Positions 24,424 to 32,497 of a stretch of DNA of 64,000 bases are shown in pieces. Each line of letters begins with the position of its first letter. Position 1 is the stretch's first letter. This stretch comes from JAAZZY01 sp964612505. GTDB lineage: Bacteria; Chlamydiota; Chlamydiia; Chlamydiales; JAAZZY01. Below the pieces are notes generated by a model. It was not told the DNA's origin. It saw nothing but the letters and a program-made list of their open reading frames with translations, and ran no database searches. Position numbers and translations under genes: made by a program. The stretch spans positions 1-64,000 of the forward strand of contig CAZTEX010000008.1 of the NCBI GenBank assembly GCA_964612505.1, in the 5' to 3' direction.

Positions 24424-25284
24424 TTGTTAACTATTTCAAACCAACAATCCAGTACCAGACTTTCTTCTAATAAAGATGAAGAAATGAACCTCTTTGACAG
24501 CGCTTCGAAGTATCCGATTGTCTTATTTCAAACCGCCCAAAATGAAGAAATGAAGGCTCTTGGCAAAGCTTCAAAGTATCCGGTTGTACTGTTTGGAACT
24601 GCTGCAGCTGCAGTTGCGCTCTGGGCTTTGACTTTCATTGGCGCGCCAGAGACGTTTTCGCAGCCACCCAAGCTGCTGAGTTTAGCGCCCCCCCTCCCTC
24701 AATTTAAGTTCGAAGCTTCACCATTAGAATTAATGATGGAGTCAGCAAGAGAAGTGATCCAGCCAAGTTGGCCTGTTGCTCGGTATTTTGATCCTAAATA
24801 TTTTTACAAAAGGGAGATTAAAGTAAACTCTTCTATTGATCCCTTCAATCGAGTGGCTTTTAGCAATGCGATGCAGCACCTGAAAGGAACAGCCTTTTCT
24901 TGGCAAAATATGTCTATCACAGGGCAGGTTGTTCTGCAAAATGATTCGTTTCAACCATTTTTAGAAAAAAAGCTCTCTTTAGAAAATCAACAAGAAAGGC
25001 TCTCTGTAGACGATTTAAAGCACGATCTCGATCAGGAAACTGCGCCATCAAATGCTGCTTATCTTGTAACAGCAGCAAAAACTGCGGTGCTCATCACCTT
25101 GAGTGGATTAATTTTAAAACAGGCACCTAGCGGGCTTCAAAGCCTTGCTATTTTAACTAAAGCACTGATTGAAGATATCGGGACAATTGCTGACGAAATC
25201 AACCCTTTTGCAATAGACATCAACCTTACTGGCGCAATCAAAGACTTCATCGAAAAATCCATTATTGCATGTATTTTTTCTTAG
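24424..25284 (+). CDS. Unknown membrane protein with an N-terminal internal duplication
   Basis: 286 residues from TTG 24424 (an in-frame ATG at 24484 is the alternative). Residues ~17-60 hold two tandem copies of a ~22-residue unit sharing EEM, ASKYPxVLFxTA. A membrane helix follows (FGTAAAAVALWALTFIG) and a second hydrophobic stretch lies near residue 220 (AAKTAVLITLSGLIL). No family is recognised. It sits upstream of mraZ on the same strand but is separated by the mraZ operator region. Confidence 0.6.
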   Translation: MLTISNQQSSTRLSSNKDEEMNLFDSASKYPIVLFQTAQNEEMKALGKASKYPVVLFGTAAAAVALWALTFIGAPETFSQPPKLLSLAPPLPQFKFEASPLELMMESAREVIQPSWPVARYFDPKYFYKREIKVNSSIDPFNRVAFSNAMQHLKGTAFSWQNMSITGQVVLQNDSFQPFLEKKLSLENQQERLSVDDLKHDLDQETAPSNAAYLVTAAKTAVLITLSGLILKQAPSGLQSLAILTKALIEDIGTIADEINPFAIDINLTGAIKDFIEKSIIACIFS

Positions 25285-25318
25285 CAATTCAGTGATCTCT
25301 CTTATTTTCCACAATAAT

Positions 25319-25333
25319 TCCCACAGATTCCCA
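25319..25333 (-). promoter_or_regulatory. Inverted pair of TGGGA repeats (MraZ-box-like)
   Basis: On the minus strand TGGGA occurs twice (25333-25329 and 25323-25319), exactly 10 bp apart, which is the period of MraZ-binding repeats. A near-copy follows (TTCCA at 25307-25311). It lies ~150 bp upstream of mraZ in the opposite orientation to the main operator. Confidence 0.35.
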
Positions 25334-25448
25334 CAATTAAGACATTTTTTTTATTATTTTAAGTCTTTTTAAACAAGTCTCATGGGTGTTTTTTGTGGGA
25401 ATTCGTCGCGGCAAAATCAAAAAAGATTTGTTTCTCTGGATAATTTTG

Positions 25449-25473
25449 TGGTATACAGTGGGGTATTGTGGGA
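25449..25473 (+). promoter_or_regulatory. MraZ operator (three TGGxx repeats, 10-bp period)
   Basis: TGGTA (25449-25453), TGGGG (25459-25463) and TGGGA (25469-25473) are each separated by exactly 5 bp, the known layout of MraZ boxes (TGGGN repeats). The array ends 7 bp before ATG 25481, so bound MraZ would block its own operon. It also argues that the coding sequence starts at 25481 and not at the upstream in-frame ATG 25382. Confidence 0.7.
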
Positions 25474-25480
25474 AATAATC

Positions 25481-25993
25481 ATGACTCATTTTTTCAGTGG
25501 CGCTTATACCGGTAAGTTAGATGAGAAAAACCGTTTGGTTTTGCCTCATGAACTGCGCTATGGGCTTGTCGAAAACGGTGTTTTACAGTTTTCTTTAGCT
25601 CTGGGAATGGGGGGGAATCTTTCGATCTACCGTAAAAGTGAGATAGAAAGACTTATCGAGCAGTTTCAAAAACTGCAGTATGTCGCCAAATATCAGAAAT
25701 TCTTAACGATCTTCTTTTCAACTCTTTTTCATACCGAATGTGACAAAGTAGGGCGCATCACCCTTCCTTCCATGTTAAAAAAAGCAGCCCGTATCGACCA
25801 GGAAGTGGTGATAGCAGGGGTGATGAGTAAAATTGAGATCTGGCCACAAGATGCTTACGACAATATGTTATCCAAATTTATAGAAGGAGAAGACCACGAC
25901 CTAGATTTGGCCAAGCTAGCAGAAGACGCCTTTAAAGAACCTCAGCGTATTCGGCCTGATCTATCTATGGTTCAGAGTCATCAAATCTCATAA
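25481..25993 (+). CDS. mraZ: MraZ, transcriptional regulator of the division and cell wall cluster
   Basis: Ring-forming DNA-binding protein with two AbrB-like halves: FSGAYTGKLDEKNRLVLPHE at the start, and FHTECDKVGRITLP in the second half. I choose ATG 25481 (170 aa): it begins exactly where MraZ proteins begin, and the 33 residues encoded further upstream overlap the operator repeats and look like no family member. The stop overlaps the rsmH start (TAATG), so it is first gene of the rsmH-ftsL-ftsI-murE operon. Confidence 0.93.
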   Translation: MTHFFSGAYTGKLDEKNRLVLPHELRYGLVENGVLQFSLALGMGGNLSIYRKSEIERLIEQFQKLQYVAKYQKFLTIFFSTLFHTECDKVGRITLPSMLKKAARIDQEVVIAGVMSKIEIWPQDAYDNMLSKFIEGEDHDLDLAKLAEDAFKEPQRIRPDLSMVQSHQIS

Positions 25994-26895
25994 TGCCTAT
26001 GGAACATATTCCCGTATTACAAGAGGCGTTTTTAAGTTTTTTTGAAGACTTAAAAATAGAAAGTTTTGTGGATGGTACGTTGGGAGCAGGGGGGCATAGT
26101 CATGCACTGCTTAATGCTCATCCAGAAATAAAAACTCTCATCGGATTTGATCAAGATTGTAGTGCATTAAAAATTGCAAAACAAACTCTTAAACCCTTTG
26201 AGAAGAAGATGGTTTATGTGGAAAAGAACTTTTGTGAGATGGACAAAGAACTTGAAAGACTCAAATTCTTCAAAGTCGACGGAATGCTTTTAGATATAGG
26301 AGTCTCTTCGATGCAATTAGATCAAGCAGGGAGGGGATTTAGCTTTTCAAAAGAAGGGCCCTTGGATATGCGTATGGATCAAAGCTGCACGCTGACTGCC
26401 GCAGAAGTCGTCAACGACTGGAGTGAAAAAGAACTTGGTCAAATCTTTCAAAATTATGGAGATGTATCCAAATGGCGTTTAGTTGCTAAAAAAATTGTCG
26501 AAGAGCGCAAAAAACGCAGATTTAAGACGACCAAAGATCTAGTAGATTTGCTCTCTCCCTTCTTAAAGAAAGTTTCTAAAAAGAGTATCCATCCATTAAC
26601 GCTTGTTTTCCAAGCTCTGCGTATAGCTGTTAATAATGAGCTTGAAGTGCTTAGTTATACTTTGCCGAGAATTGTGTCTTATCTGAGACCCGGAGGAAGG
26701 CTTGCTGTTATTAGCTTTCATAGCGGTGAAGATCGAATTGTAAAAAATGCATTCAAAGAGCTTTGCCTTCAAGACAATCTGTATCGTTTGATCACTAAAA
26801 AACCTGTCATTCCGACAGAACAAGAGTGCAGGTCTAATCCTCGTTCACGAAGTGCAAAAATGAGAATTTTAGAAAAGGTAGAAAACATAGTATGA
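25993..26895 (+). CDS. rsmH: 16S rRNA (cytosine-1402 N4) methyltransferase
   Basis: SAM-dependent methyltransferase of the MraW family. Visible are EHIPVLQEAF at the start, the SAM loop DGTLGAGGHS, DGMLLDIGVSSMQLDQAGRG, LDMRMDQ and the C-terminal VISFHSGEDRIVKNAFK. 300 aa is normal. ATG 25993 overlaps the mraZ stop; a second ATG six bases on (25999) is equally plausible. It overlaps ftsL by 4 bp (ATGA). Confidence 0.97.
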   Translation: MPMEHIPVLQEAFLSFFEDLKIESFVDGTLGAGGHSHALLNAHPEIKTLIGFDQDCSALKIAKQTLKPFEKKMVYVEKNFCEMDKELERLKFFKVDGMLLDIGVSSMQLDQAGRGFSFSKEGPLDMRMDQSCTLTAAEVVNDWSEKELGQIFQNYGDVSKWRLVAKKIVEERKKRRFKTTKDLVDLLSPFLKKVSKKSIHPLTLVFQALRIAVNNELEVLSYTLPRIVSYLRPGGRLAVISFHSGEDRIVKNAFKELCLQDNLYRLITKKPVIPTEQECRSNPRSRSAKMRILEKVENIV

Positions 26896-27254
26896 CCAAT
26901 CTTATTCGCATCCTGATTTGTTTAGTTTCTTTTGGACTAGGGCTATATCTCTACCTGGATAAAATCAATGCACAAACTGAGATTCGGTTTAAGATACCGA
27001 TGCTTGAAAAAGAAATCGAAGAAATCGAACAAAGTAGTATTCAATTGGCCTATCAATTAGAAAATTTCAATAATCCAAAGCATTTACTTGAACTTGCTCA
27101 GCAACCTCAGTATAGTCATCTTAAATTTCCTTTTTCAACAGAAGTGATGGTGATCTCATCAGAAATAGCTAAACGTGGTGAGTCAAATTCAGAGAAGATC
27201 GAAGCAATTCAACCCAAAGCCAGATGGCCGATCTTCTTAGGTAGTAGTCAATGA
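26892..27254 (+). CDS. ftsL: FtsL-like cell division protein
   Basis: 120-residue bitopic protein: short cytoplasmic tail, membrane helix LIRILICLVSFGLGLYLYL, then a coiled coil (EKEIEEIEQSSIQLAYQLENF) in the periplasm. Sequence of FtsL is weakly conserved, so the call rests on topology and its place between rsmH and ftsI, where Chlamydia also has FtsL. It would be a scaffold partner of the FtsI transpeptidase. Confidence 0.82.
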   Translation: MTNLIRILICLVSFGLGLYLYLDKINAQTEIRFKIPMLEKEIEEIEQSSIQLAYQLENFNNPKHLLELAQQPQYSHLKFPFSTEVMVISSEIAKRGESNSEKIEAIQPKARWPIFLGSSQ

Positions 27255-27268
27255 ACGATTGAAGAGAT

Positions 27269-29272
27269 ATGAAAGAATATCGACGCGTCCTATGGGTTTC
27301 ATGTTCAGTCTTTGCCTTATTTGCCCTTCTTGTCGTTCAATTCTTTCGCGTGCAAATTATTCAAGCTGAAAAATGGCAAAAATATGCCCATTCTCAACAC
27401 GAATTAATTATTAAAGAACCCTTTAAAAGAGGGCTTTTTTTTGCTAATACAAGCTTGAACCCCGACTTTAAAAATAAAAAACAACCTCTTGTTGTAGATA
27501 TTCCCAAAGAGCATCTTTTTGCAGATTCTATGCAAATCCCTAAATCTAAACAGAAGGAGATTGTTGATAAGCTTGCCGATTTGTTATCTCTTTCAAGTAA
27601 TGAACAGGAACAGTTTCTTAAAGAGCTGAGTCATGAAAAGAGTCGATCACGAAAGATGAAAATGTGGCTTTCCATCGAAGAGCGCAATCAGCTCCTCCGT
27701 TGGTGGTTTCCTTATGCCCGCAAAAACAAAATAGCTACCAATGCTCTTTTCTTTGTTCCAGACTATAAGCGCTCTTATCCTTATGGAGATTTATTGGGCC
27801 AAGTTTTGCATACCATTCAAGAAAATAAAGAAGAGCAAACCAAACAAGGGGTGCCTACTGGAGGGCTTGAATATCACTTTAATTCCTTTCTAAAAGGGCA
27901 AGAGGGAAAAAAGAAATTAATGCGCTCTCCAAAACACGCCTTAGATCAAGGGGTCATTATCGAGCAACCCGTTCATGGAGCCGATGTTTATTTAACTATT
28001 AACCATCATCTTCAAGCAATTGCAGAAGAAGAAATTGAAAAAGGGGTTCGCATTTGTGGTGCAAAATCAGGTTGGGCTTTGATGATGGATCCCTACACTG
28101 GAGAAGTTCTAGCATTAGCTCAGTATCCTAAATTTTCTCCTGAAAACTATAAAGATTATTATCAAAATGAAGAGTCTATCGATCATACAAGATTAAAAAG
28201 CGTGTGTGATAATTATGAACCAGGCTCGATGTTTAAGCCTGTCACTGTAGCGATGTGTTTTTTAGCTAATGAATCCCTTAAAAAACAAGGGAAGCCTCCT
28301 ATCTTTGATCCTAATGAAAAAGTAGCAACGAGTTCAGGAAAGTTTCCTGGGCGTAGCAAAGATTTACAAGACCCAGGTCACTATCGCTATCTCAATATGT
28401 ACCTTTCGATGCAAAAATCGACCAATATATACTTAGCGCGGATGGTGGGAAGGATCATTAAAGAACTAGGAAATGAGTGGTATCGCGAGCAATTATGTGA
28501 AGTCTTTGAGCTCGGTAAAAAGACCGGGATTGAATATCCACTTGAATCCCCAGGTTTTATACCTAGACCTGGCTTTAAGAATCCTAATGGAACATTAGAA
28601 TGGTCAGTGCCAACCCCTTATTCTTTAGCAATCGGACATAATTTAATGGTCAATAGCATGCAGATGGCCTCCATTTATTGTGCTTTTGCCAATGGGGGAT
28701 ATTTAGTTCGCCCTACGTTTATTAAGAAAATTTCAAAAACAGATGAAAATGGAAAAGAAGAGGTGTTGCTTGATAATACCATCTCTGAGCGCACCGCACA
28801 ATTTAAACGTATTCTTTCTCCCTATATAGCCGATGAGGTCATGAAGTGTTTAAAATATACCATTCACAATGTACGCAATGGCAATGGTGGAAACTTGGCC
28901 GATGTGTATGGTTATACAGTCGCTGGTAAGTCAGGAACAGCTAACAAAATTGTTGATGGAAAATACTCTAAAAAAAATTATTTCTCATCTTTTGTCGGTA
29001 TTGCTCCCGCTCAAAAACCCCGTTTTGTTTTGCTTGTATCGATGGATGAGCCTCAAATTACCTTAAAACATGGGATTGGTTATCTGTATTATGGAGGAAA
29101 ATGTGCCGCTCCCGTCTTTCGAGAAATTGCAAGACGATCATTTAAATATTTAGGAATTGCTCCAGATAATCCTTTCCATTATCCTTTTGGGGATCCAAGG
29201 AGAAACGTTGAAAAAACTTTCTTGTATCAAGAAACACAAGAATTAAAAAAGCTGAATGAAAAATGGAATTAA
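27269..29272 (+). CDS. ftsI: Penicillin-binding protein 3 / septal transpeptidase FtsI
   Basis: Class B penicillin-binding protein that cross-links septal peptidoglycan. An N-terminal membrane anchor (SVFALFALLVVQFFRVQII) precedes the dimerisation domain and the transpeptidase domain with the three active-site motifs: SMFK (in EPGSMFKPVT), STN (in QKSTNIYLARM) and KSGT (in VAGKSGTANK). 667 aa is usual. murE overlaps its end by 10 bp. Its presence without a visible ftsZ fits chlamydial division. Confidence 0.95.
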   Translation: MKEYRRVLWVSCSVFALFALLVVQFFRVQIIQAEKWQKYAHSQHELIIKEPFKRGLFFANTSLNPDFKNKKQPLVVDIPKEHLFADSMQIPKSKQKEIVDKLADLLSLSSNEQEQFLKELSHEKSRSRKMKMWLSIEERNQLLRWWFPYARKNKIATNALFFVPDYKRSYPYGDLLGQVLHTIQENKEEQTKQGVPTGGLEYHFNSFLKGQEGKKKLMRSPKHALDQGVIIEQPVHGADVYLTINHHLQAIAEEEIEKGVRICGAKSGWALMMDPYTGEVLALAQYPKFSPENYKDYYQNEESIDHTRLKSVCDNYEPGSMFKPVTVAMCFLANESLKKQGKPPIFDPNEKVATSSGKFPGRSKDLQDPGHYRYLNMYLSMQKSTNIYLARMVGRIIKELGNEWYREQLCEVFELGKKTGIEYPLESPGFIPRPGFKNPNGTLEWSVPTPYSLAIGHNLMVNSMQMASIYCAFANGGYLVRPTFIKKISKTDENGKEEVLLDNTISERTAQFKRILSPYIADEVMKCLKYTIHNVRNGNGGNLADVYGYTVAGKSGTANKIVDGKYSKKNYFSSFVGIAPAQKPRFVLLVSMDEPQITLKHGIGYLYYGGKCAAPVFREIARRSFKYLGIAPDNPFHYPFGDPRRNVEKTFLYQETQELKKLNEKWN

Positions 29273-30714
29273 GTCGTCTTTTTGAAAATCTGAACGCAAA
29301 GATTATTGGTAACTCTCAAGTGTCTCTTAAAGGTGTTTCTGCTAATTCTAAAGCAATCACTGAAGGAGAGCTTTTTATTGCTAAAAGTGGCTCTAATCAC
29401 CAGGGAGCAGATTTTATTTGTGAAGCCAAAAAAAAAGGGGCTACCGCTCTTTTATGTGATCAATATTATTCCCAATATGCCGAGCTAACGCAAGTGATTG
29501 TCGACAATCCAGGCTCTTATGAATCAGAAATTGCTCGCCGCTTTTATCAGGACCCATCTCAGAAATTATGGATGATTGGCATCACAGGAACCAATGGCAA
29601 GACATCGTGCTCTTATTTGATTCGTCAACTACTTGGCGTGAAAACATGTGGACTGATTGGCACGATAGCCTATCTTTTTAAAGAGCATTCATTAGATGCA
29701 ACACTAACAACCCCCGATGCCATTAGCAATCAAAAGATGCTAGGTGAGATGTTCCAAAGTGGTTTGACTTCGGTTGTCATGGAGGTAACTTCTATTGCCC
29801 TCACTCAAAATCGTTGTGATTTTATTGATTATGACATTGCTCTTTTTACTAACTTTACTCAAGACCATCTTGATTATCACAAAACGATGGGAGCTTATTT
29901 GGAAGCTAAAGCTCTATTGTTTACTCGCCTTGGTAAAGAAAAGCTAGCCATTGTGAATATCGATGACCCAGCGAGCATTCAATTAACTAAAGATTGTAAA
30001 GCATCTATTAAAACATATGGGCAATCTCCAAAAGCAAGTTACCAAATCAAAGAGATAGAGCTTTTTAACGATCATACTCGCTTTAAACTCGTTTTCAATG
30101 GACACACACAGAAAGTTAAATCTCCTTTAATTGGTCTTTATAATGTATATAATTTAACGGCAGCGATTGCCGTGGCTATGGAATCTGGAGTCGAACAAAA
30201 AATTGTTTTTGAGCGCCTTTTAAATATTTGCGCTCCTATCGGACGTCTTGAAAAAATAGAAAATAATTTAAAGGCTCAGATCTTTGTCGATTTTGCTCAT
30301 ACACCCGATGCTCTTAAAAATGTTTTGAGTACAATAAAAAAAACACCTCATCGTCGCTTGATCACTGTCTTTGGCTGTGGGGGAGGAAGAGATCCGACTA
30401 AGCGCCCGTTAATGGGACAAATAGCGACTGATTTCTCAGATATTACGATTATTACTTCAGACAACCCGCGCAACGAAAATCCTGAAATGATTTGTGAGCA
30501 AGTCTATCAAGGATGTGATCAAACGAAACAAATTATAATAGAGGCCGATCGCAAAAAAGCGATCTTGAAAGCTCTCCAAATAATTAAGCAAGATGATATT
30601 TTAATCATTGCTGGAAGGGGACATGAAAAGCATCAGGAAATAGGAGGGCAAAAGATTCCCTTTCAAGATGCTCAGGTGGTTGTAGAGCTCCTCAAAGAAA
30701 AGGTATATGGCTAG
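29263..30714 (+). CDS. murE: UDP-MurNAc-L-Ala-D-Glu: meso-diaminopimelate ligase
   Basis: Adds the third residue of the peptidoglycan stem. ATP loop GITGTNGKTSCSYLI, EVTSIAL, and the C-terminal DNPRNENP. The DNPR motif is known to specify meso-diaminopimelate over lysine, so the peptidoglycan is of the DAP type. 483 aa is normal. It ends the division cluster; in Chlamydia an amidase gene follows, which is missing here and replaced by the GNAT/LuxR/SDR module. Confidence 0.96.
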   Translation: MELSRLFENLNAKIIGNSQVSLKGVSANSKAITEGELFIAKSGSNHQGADFICEAKKKGATALLCDQYYSQYAELTQVIVDNPGSYESEIARRFYQDPSQKLWMIGITGTNGKTSCSYLIRQLLGVKTCGLIGTIAYLFKEHSLDATLTTPDAISNQKMLGEMFQSGLTSVVMEVTSIALTQNRCDFIDYDIALFTNFTQDHLDYHKTMGAYLEAKALLFTRLGKEKLAIVNIDDPASIQLTKDCKASIKTYGQSPKASYQIKEIELFNDHTRFKLVFNGHTQKVKSPLIGLYNVYNLTAAIAVAMESGVEQKIVFERLLNICAPIGRLEKIENNLKAQIFVDFAHTPDALKNVLSTIKKTPHRRLITVFGCGGGRDPTKRPLMGQIATDFSDITIITSDNPRNENPEMICEQVYQGCDQTKQIIIEADRKKAILKALQIIKQDDILIIAGRGHEKHQEIGGQKIPFQDAQVVVELLKEKVYG

Positions 30715-30720
30715 TCTCTT

Positions 30721-30752
30721 CCTTCATAGAAGGGGTTTCTGTTTTTTGGATT
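30721..30752 (+). terminator. Possible terminator after murE
   Basis: Small hairpin CCTTC-ATA-GAAGG (30721-30733) followed by GGTTTCTGTTTTTT. Short stem, but a clear T run, in the convergent gap between murE and the GNAT gene. Confidence 0.4.
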
Positions 30753-31464
30753 AACGCGCATAAATATCAATATCAAAAGTTTTAGCAAATCCCAAATCTA
30801 AATAAAATTCTTCAGCGCTGGGAGAGCTTAGTAATACCAGTTTCTTAAGATGGATTTGATGAGCTCGATTCATTAAAAAATGCATCATAGCCCGGCCATA
30901 TCCTTTTCTTTGATGCTCTGGCAAAACAGTTACATTTAAAACACATCCAATCTCTTTATGCGGAAAAAGAATTCCAGTTCCAATGGGAATACCTTCAGAG
31001 AAAATTAGGTAGTTTTCAGAATTTAAACGCTCAAGAATAGCGCCATATTTCTCTTTCATTAGCTTATCAAAATGAAAAACAGCACTGGTAATTTGATTAA
31101 AGATAGCCATATCTTCATGAGCAGATCGAATATCATGGCTTGATTTTTCTACTGCTTGGACTTGCCAATCCATCAATGGACATTTAATGATAGGTGAAAA
31201 ACCTCGCTCTGTTAAAATATCAACGAGCGCATCCGCTCTATTTTCTGGATGAATCCAAAAAGAGATGGGATTTCCTAGAGGAACCTTTTGGATCAAAGTG
31301 TCTACTTTTTCTATGACGTTCTTACTTTTAAGATGCATAACGCTATTAAAAAGAGGACTAGGGATGTCTACAAACCAAGCAAAAGCTTGCTCGCTATTTT
31401 CTGTTGCTGGAAACATGGCATGATAGCAATGTTCTAAATGCGTTAAAATTTCAAATTGACTCAT
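30751..31464 (-). CDS. GNAT-family N-acetyltransferase
   Basis: The C-terminal half is a GNAT domain with the acetyl-CoA loop VLPEHQRKGYGRAMMHFL and EEFYLDLGFAKTF. The N-terminal ~110 residues are a second, weaker GNAT-like half (PLGNPISFWIHPENRADAL). Substrate unknown. I use ATG 31464, since GAGAGGA lies at a suitable distance; the frame has earlier ATGs at 31467 and 31479. It is last in the minus-strand order SDR, LuxR, GNAT, with its own TATAAT at 31503-31498 and a palindrome just upstream, so control by the neighbouring LuxR protein is plausible. Confidence 0.82.
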   Translation of the reverse strand: MSQFEILTHLEHCYHAMFPATENSEQAFAWFVDIPSPLFNSVMHLKSKNVIEKVDTLIQKVPLGNPISFWIHPENRADALVDILTERGFSPIIKCPLMDWQVQAVEKSSHDIRSAHEDMAIFNQITSAVFHFDKLMKEKYGAILERLNSENYLIFSEGIPIGTGILFPHKEIGCVLNVTVLPEHQRKGYGRAMMHFLMNRAHQIHLKKLVLLSSPSAEEFYLDLGFAKTFDIDIYAR

Positions 31465-31497
31465 CATTTCCTCTCTCATTATTTGGATAAAGAGGAA

Positions 31498-31503
31498 ATT
31501 ATA
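31498..31503 (-). promoter_or_regulatory. -10 element of the GNAT gene
   Basis: Perfect TATAAT on the minus strand about 33 bp before the chosen start. No good -35 hexamer at 17 bp (AAATCC), as expected for an activator-dependent promoter. Confidence 0.45.
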
Positions 31504-31525
31504 TCAAATCGGATTCAATAGGATT

Positions 31526-31544
31526 TACCGTAGTCATTACGGTA
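31526..31544. promoter_or_regulatory. 19-bp palindrome, candidate LuxR-type operator
   Basis: TACCGTA-GTCAT-TACGGTA is a perfect 7-5-7 inverted repeat between the luxR stop and the GNAT start. Its centre (31535) lies about 44 bp upstream of the start point expected from the TATAAT at 31503-31498, the position at which LuxR-type activators bind. Length is like that of lux boxes (18-20 bp). Confidence 0.5.
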
Positions 31545-31549
31545 TTGCC

Positions 31550-32377
31550 CTAAAGTAATCCCCATTTCTCATAAGTTTTAGCTAAAAGTAAGATTTCTTG
31601 TTTTGTGGAGAGAGAGAGTTTATTTTTAATATTTTCAAAATAGAACTCCACCGTTCTTGGAGAAAGATTTAAAGAGAAAGCGGTTTCTTTAGTTGATTTG
31701 CCTCTCAGAAGATATTCAATACATTGTTTTTCTCTCTTGGATAGAGAAAGAATTTGGCTTACCTGGACCTCTTTTCCCAAATCTTTGAGATAATTGCAAA
31801 GCACCCCTGGCTGAATATCAGGATGGATAAGCTCTTTAGATTCAAAATGAGAACCTTTTAGAAATTGTAAAGAGCTTGCCTCTTCTGTCATCTGATTGAG
31901 GATAGGCTTCAGCTCTTTTTTAAAATGTTCGGCAAAAGTTTTCAATACCCAAGGCTGATTTAAATAAAGTCTATCTAAATCACCGTCTGCTTTATTAGCT
32001 GAAAATCCGAAAAATTCGACAGCATCTCTTTGCTTTTGAATAAGAATAACTGATTGATCAAGATTACATACCTCTTTACCATCTTTAAGAATTCTTTTTT
32101 TATATTCTTCTGAACCGTGATCTTCAATCAAGCAAAACCCAGATTGATAAAAATCAGGATGCCTTAAATAAGGATCTTCTAGATAAAATTTTTCCTCAAC
32201 ATAATGCTCTGCCCAATCGGGGCGATCGACTAAAACGGTATACTTTCCTGCATTGTCAATGCGGTGGTATGTAAAATATTGGATTTGAAAATGGTCGCGC
32301 AAAGGGCGAGTGGTCAGTTTTATCCTATCTGAATATTTAATGATGTAGTCTTGAACGATCTCTTGCCAATTCAGCAT
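31550..32377 (-). CDS. LuxR-type regulator with autoinducer-binding-like domain
   Basis: 275 residues. The C-terminal ~65 form a LuxR/FixJ helix-turn-helix (LSKREKQCIEYLLRGKSTKE, LSPRTVEFYFENIKNKL). The N-terminal ~180 residues resemble the acyl-homoserine-lactone domain: Trp55, Tyr59, Asp68 and Pro69 have the same spacing as Trp57, Tyr61, Asp70 and Pro71 of TraR, whereas the position of TraR Trp85 is Leu83. There is no receiver domain. No luxI-type synthase is in the window, so it would be an orphan (solo) receptor. The ligand is unknown. It stands between an SDR and a GNAT gene and its promoter is one of two 44-bp copies. Confidence 0.87.
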   Translation of the reverse strand: MLNWQEIVQDYIIKYSDRIKLTTRPLRDHFQIQYFTYHRIDNAGKYTVLVDRPDWAEHYVEEKFYLEDPYLRHPDFYQSGFCLIEDHGSEEYKKRILKDGKEVCNLDQSVILIQKQRDAVEFFGFSANKADGDLDRLYLNQPWVLKTFAEHFKKELKPILNQMTEEASSLQFLKGSHFESKELIHPDIQPGVLCNYLKDLGKEVQVSQILSLSKREKQCIEYLLRGKSTKETAFSLNLSPRTVEFYFENIKNKLSLSTKQEILLLAKTYEKWGLL

Positions 32378-32415
32378 ATGTTATTTTAACAATAGGTTAT
32401 TGAAATCTAGCAAGC

Positions 32416-32459
32416 CATTATATGAAATCTTGCTAAATAAATGTATGCGGTTCTTACAA
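32416..32459 (-). repeat. 44-bp direct repeat, copy 1: promoter of luxR-type gene
   Basis: Identical to 33290-33333. On the minus strand it carries a perfect TATAAT (32422-32417) ending 39 bp before the luxR start, with TACATT at the -35 place and a CGGT half-site (in TGCGGTT, 32446-32452) just upstream. Beyond the repeat an AACCGTA (32463-32469) pairs with TGCGGTT as an imperfect inverted repeat. Confidence 0.85.
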
Positions 32460-32497
32460 TAAAACCGTAATATTTCTTCTCAATTAAAAGGTATATG

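Noticed and set aside
25382..25480. 33-residue N-terminal extension of MraZ
   Set aside because: It covers the MraZ operator repeats and resembles no MraZ protein; ATG 25481 is the better start.
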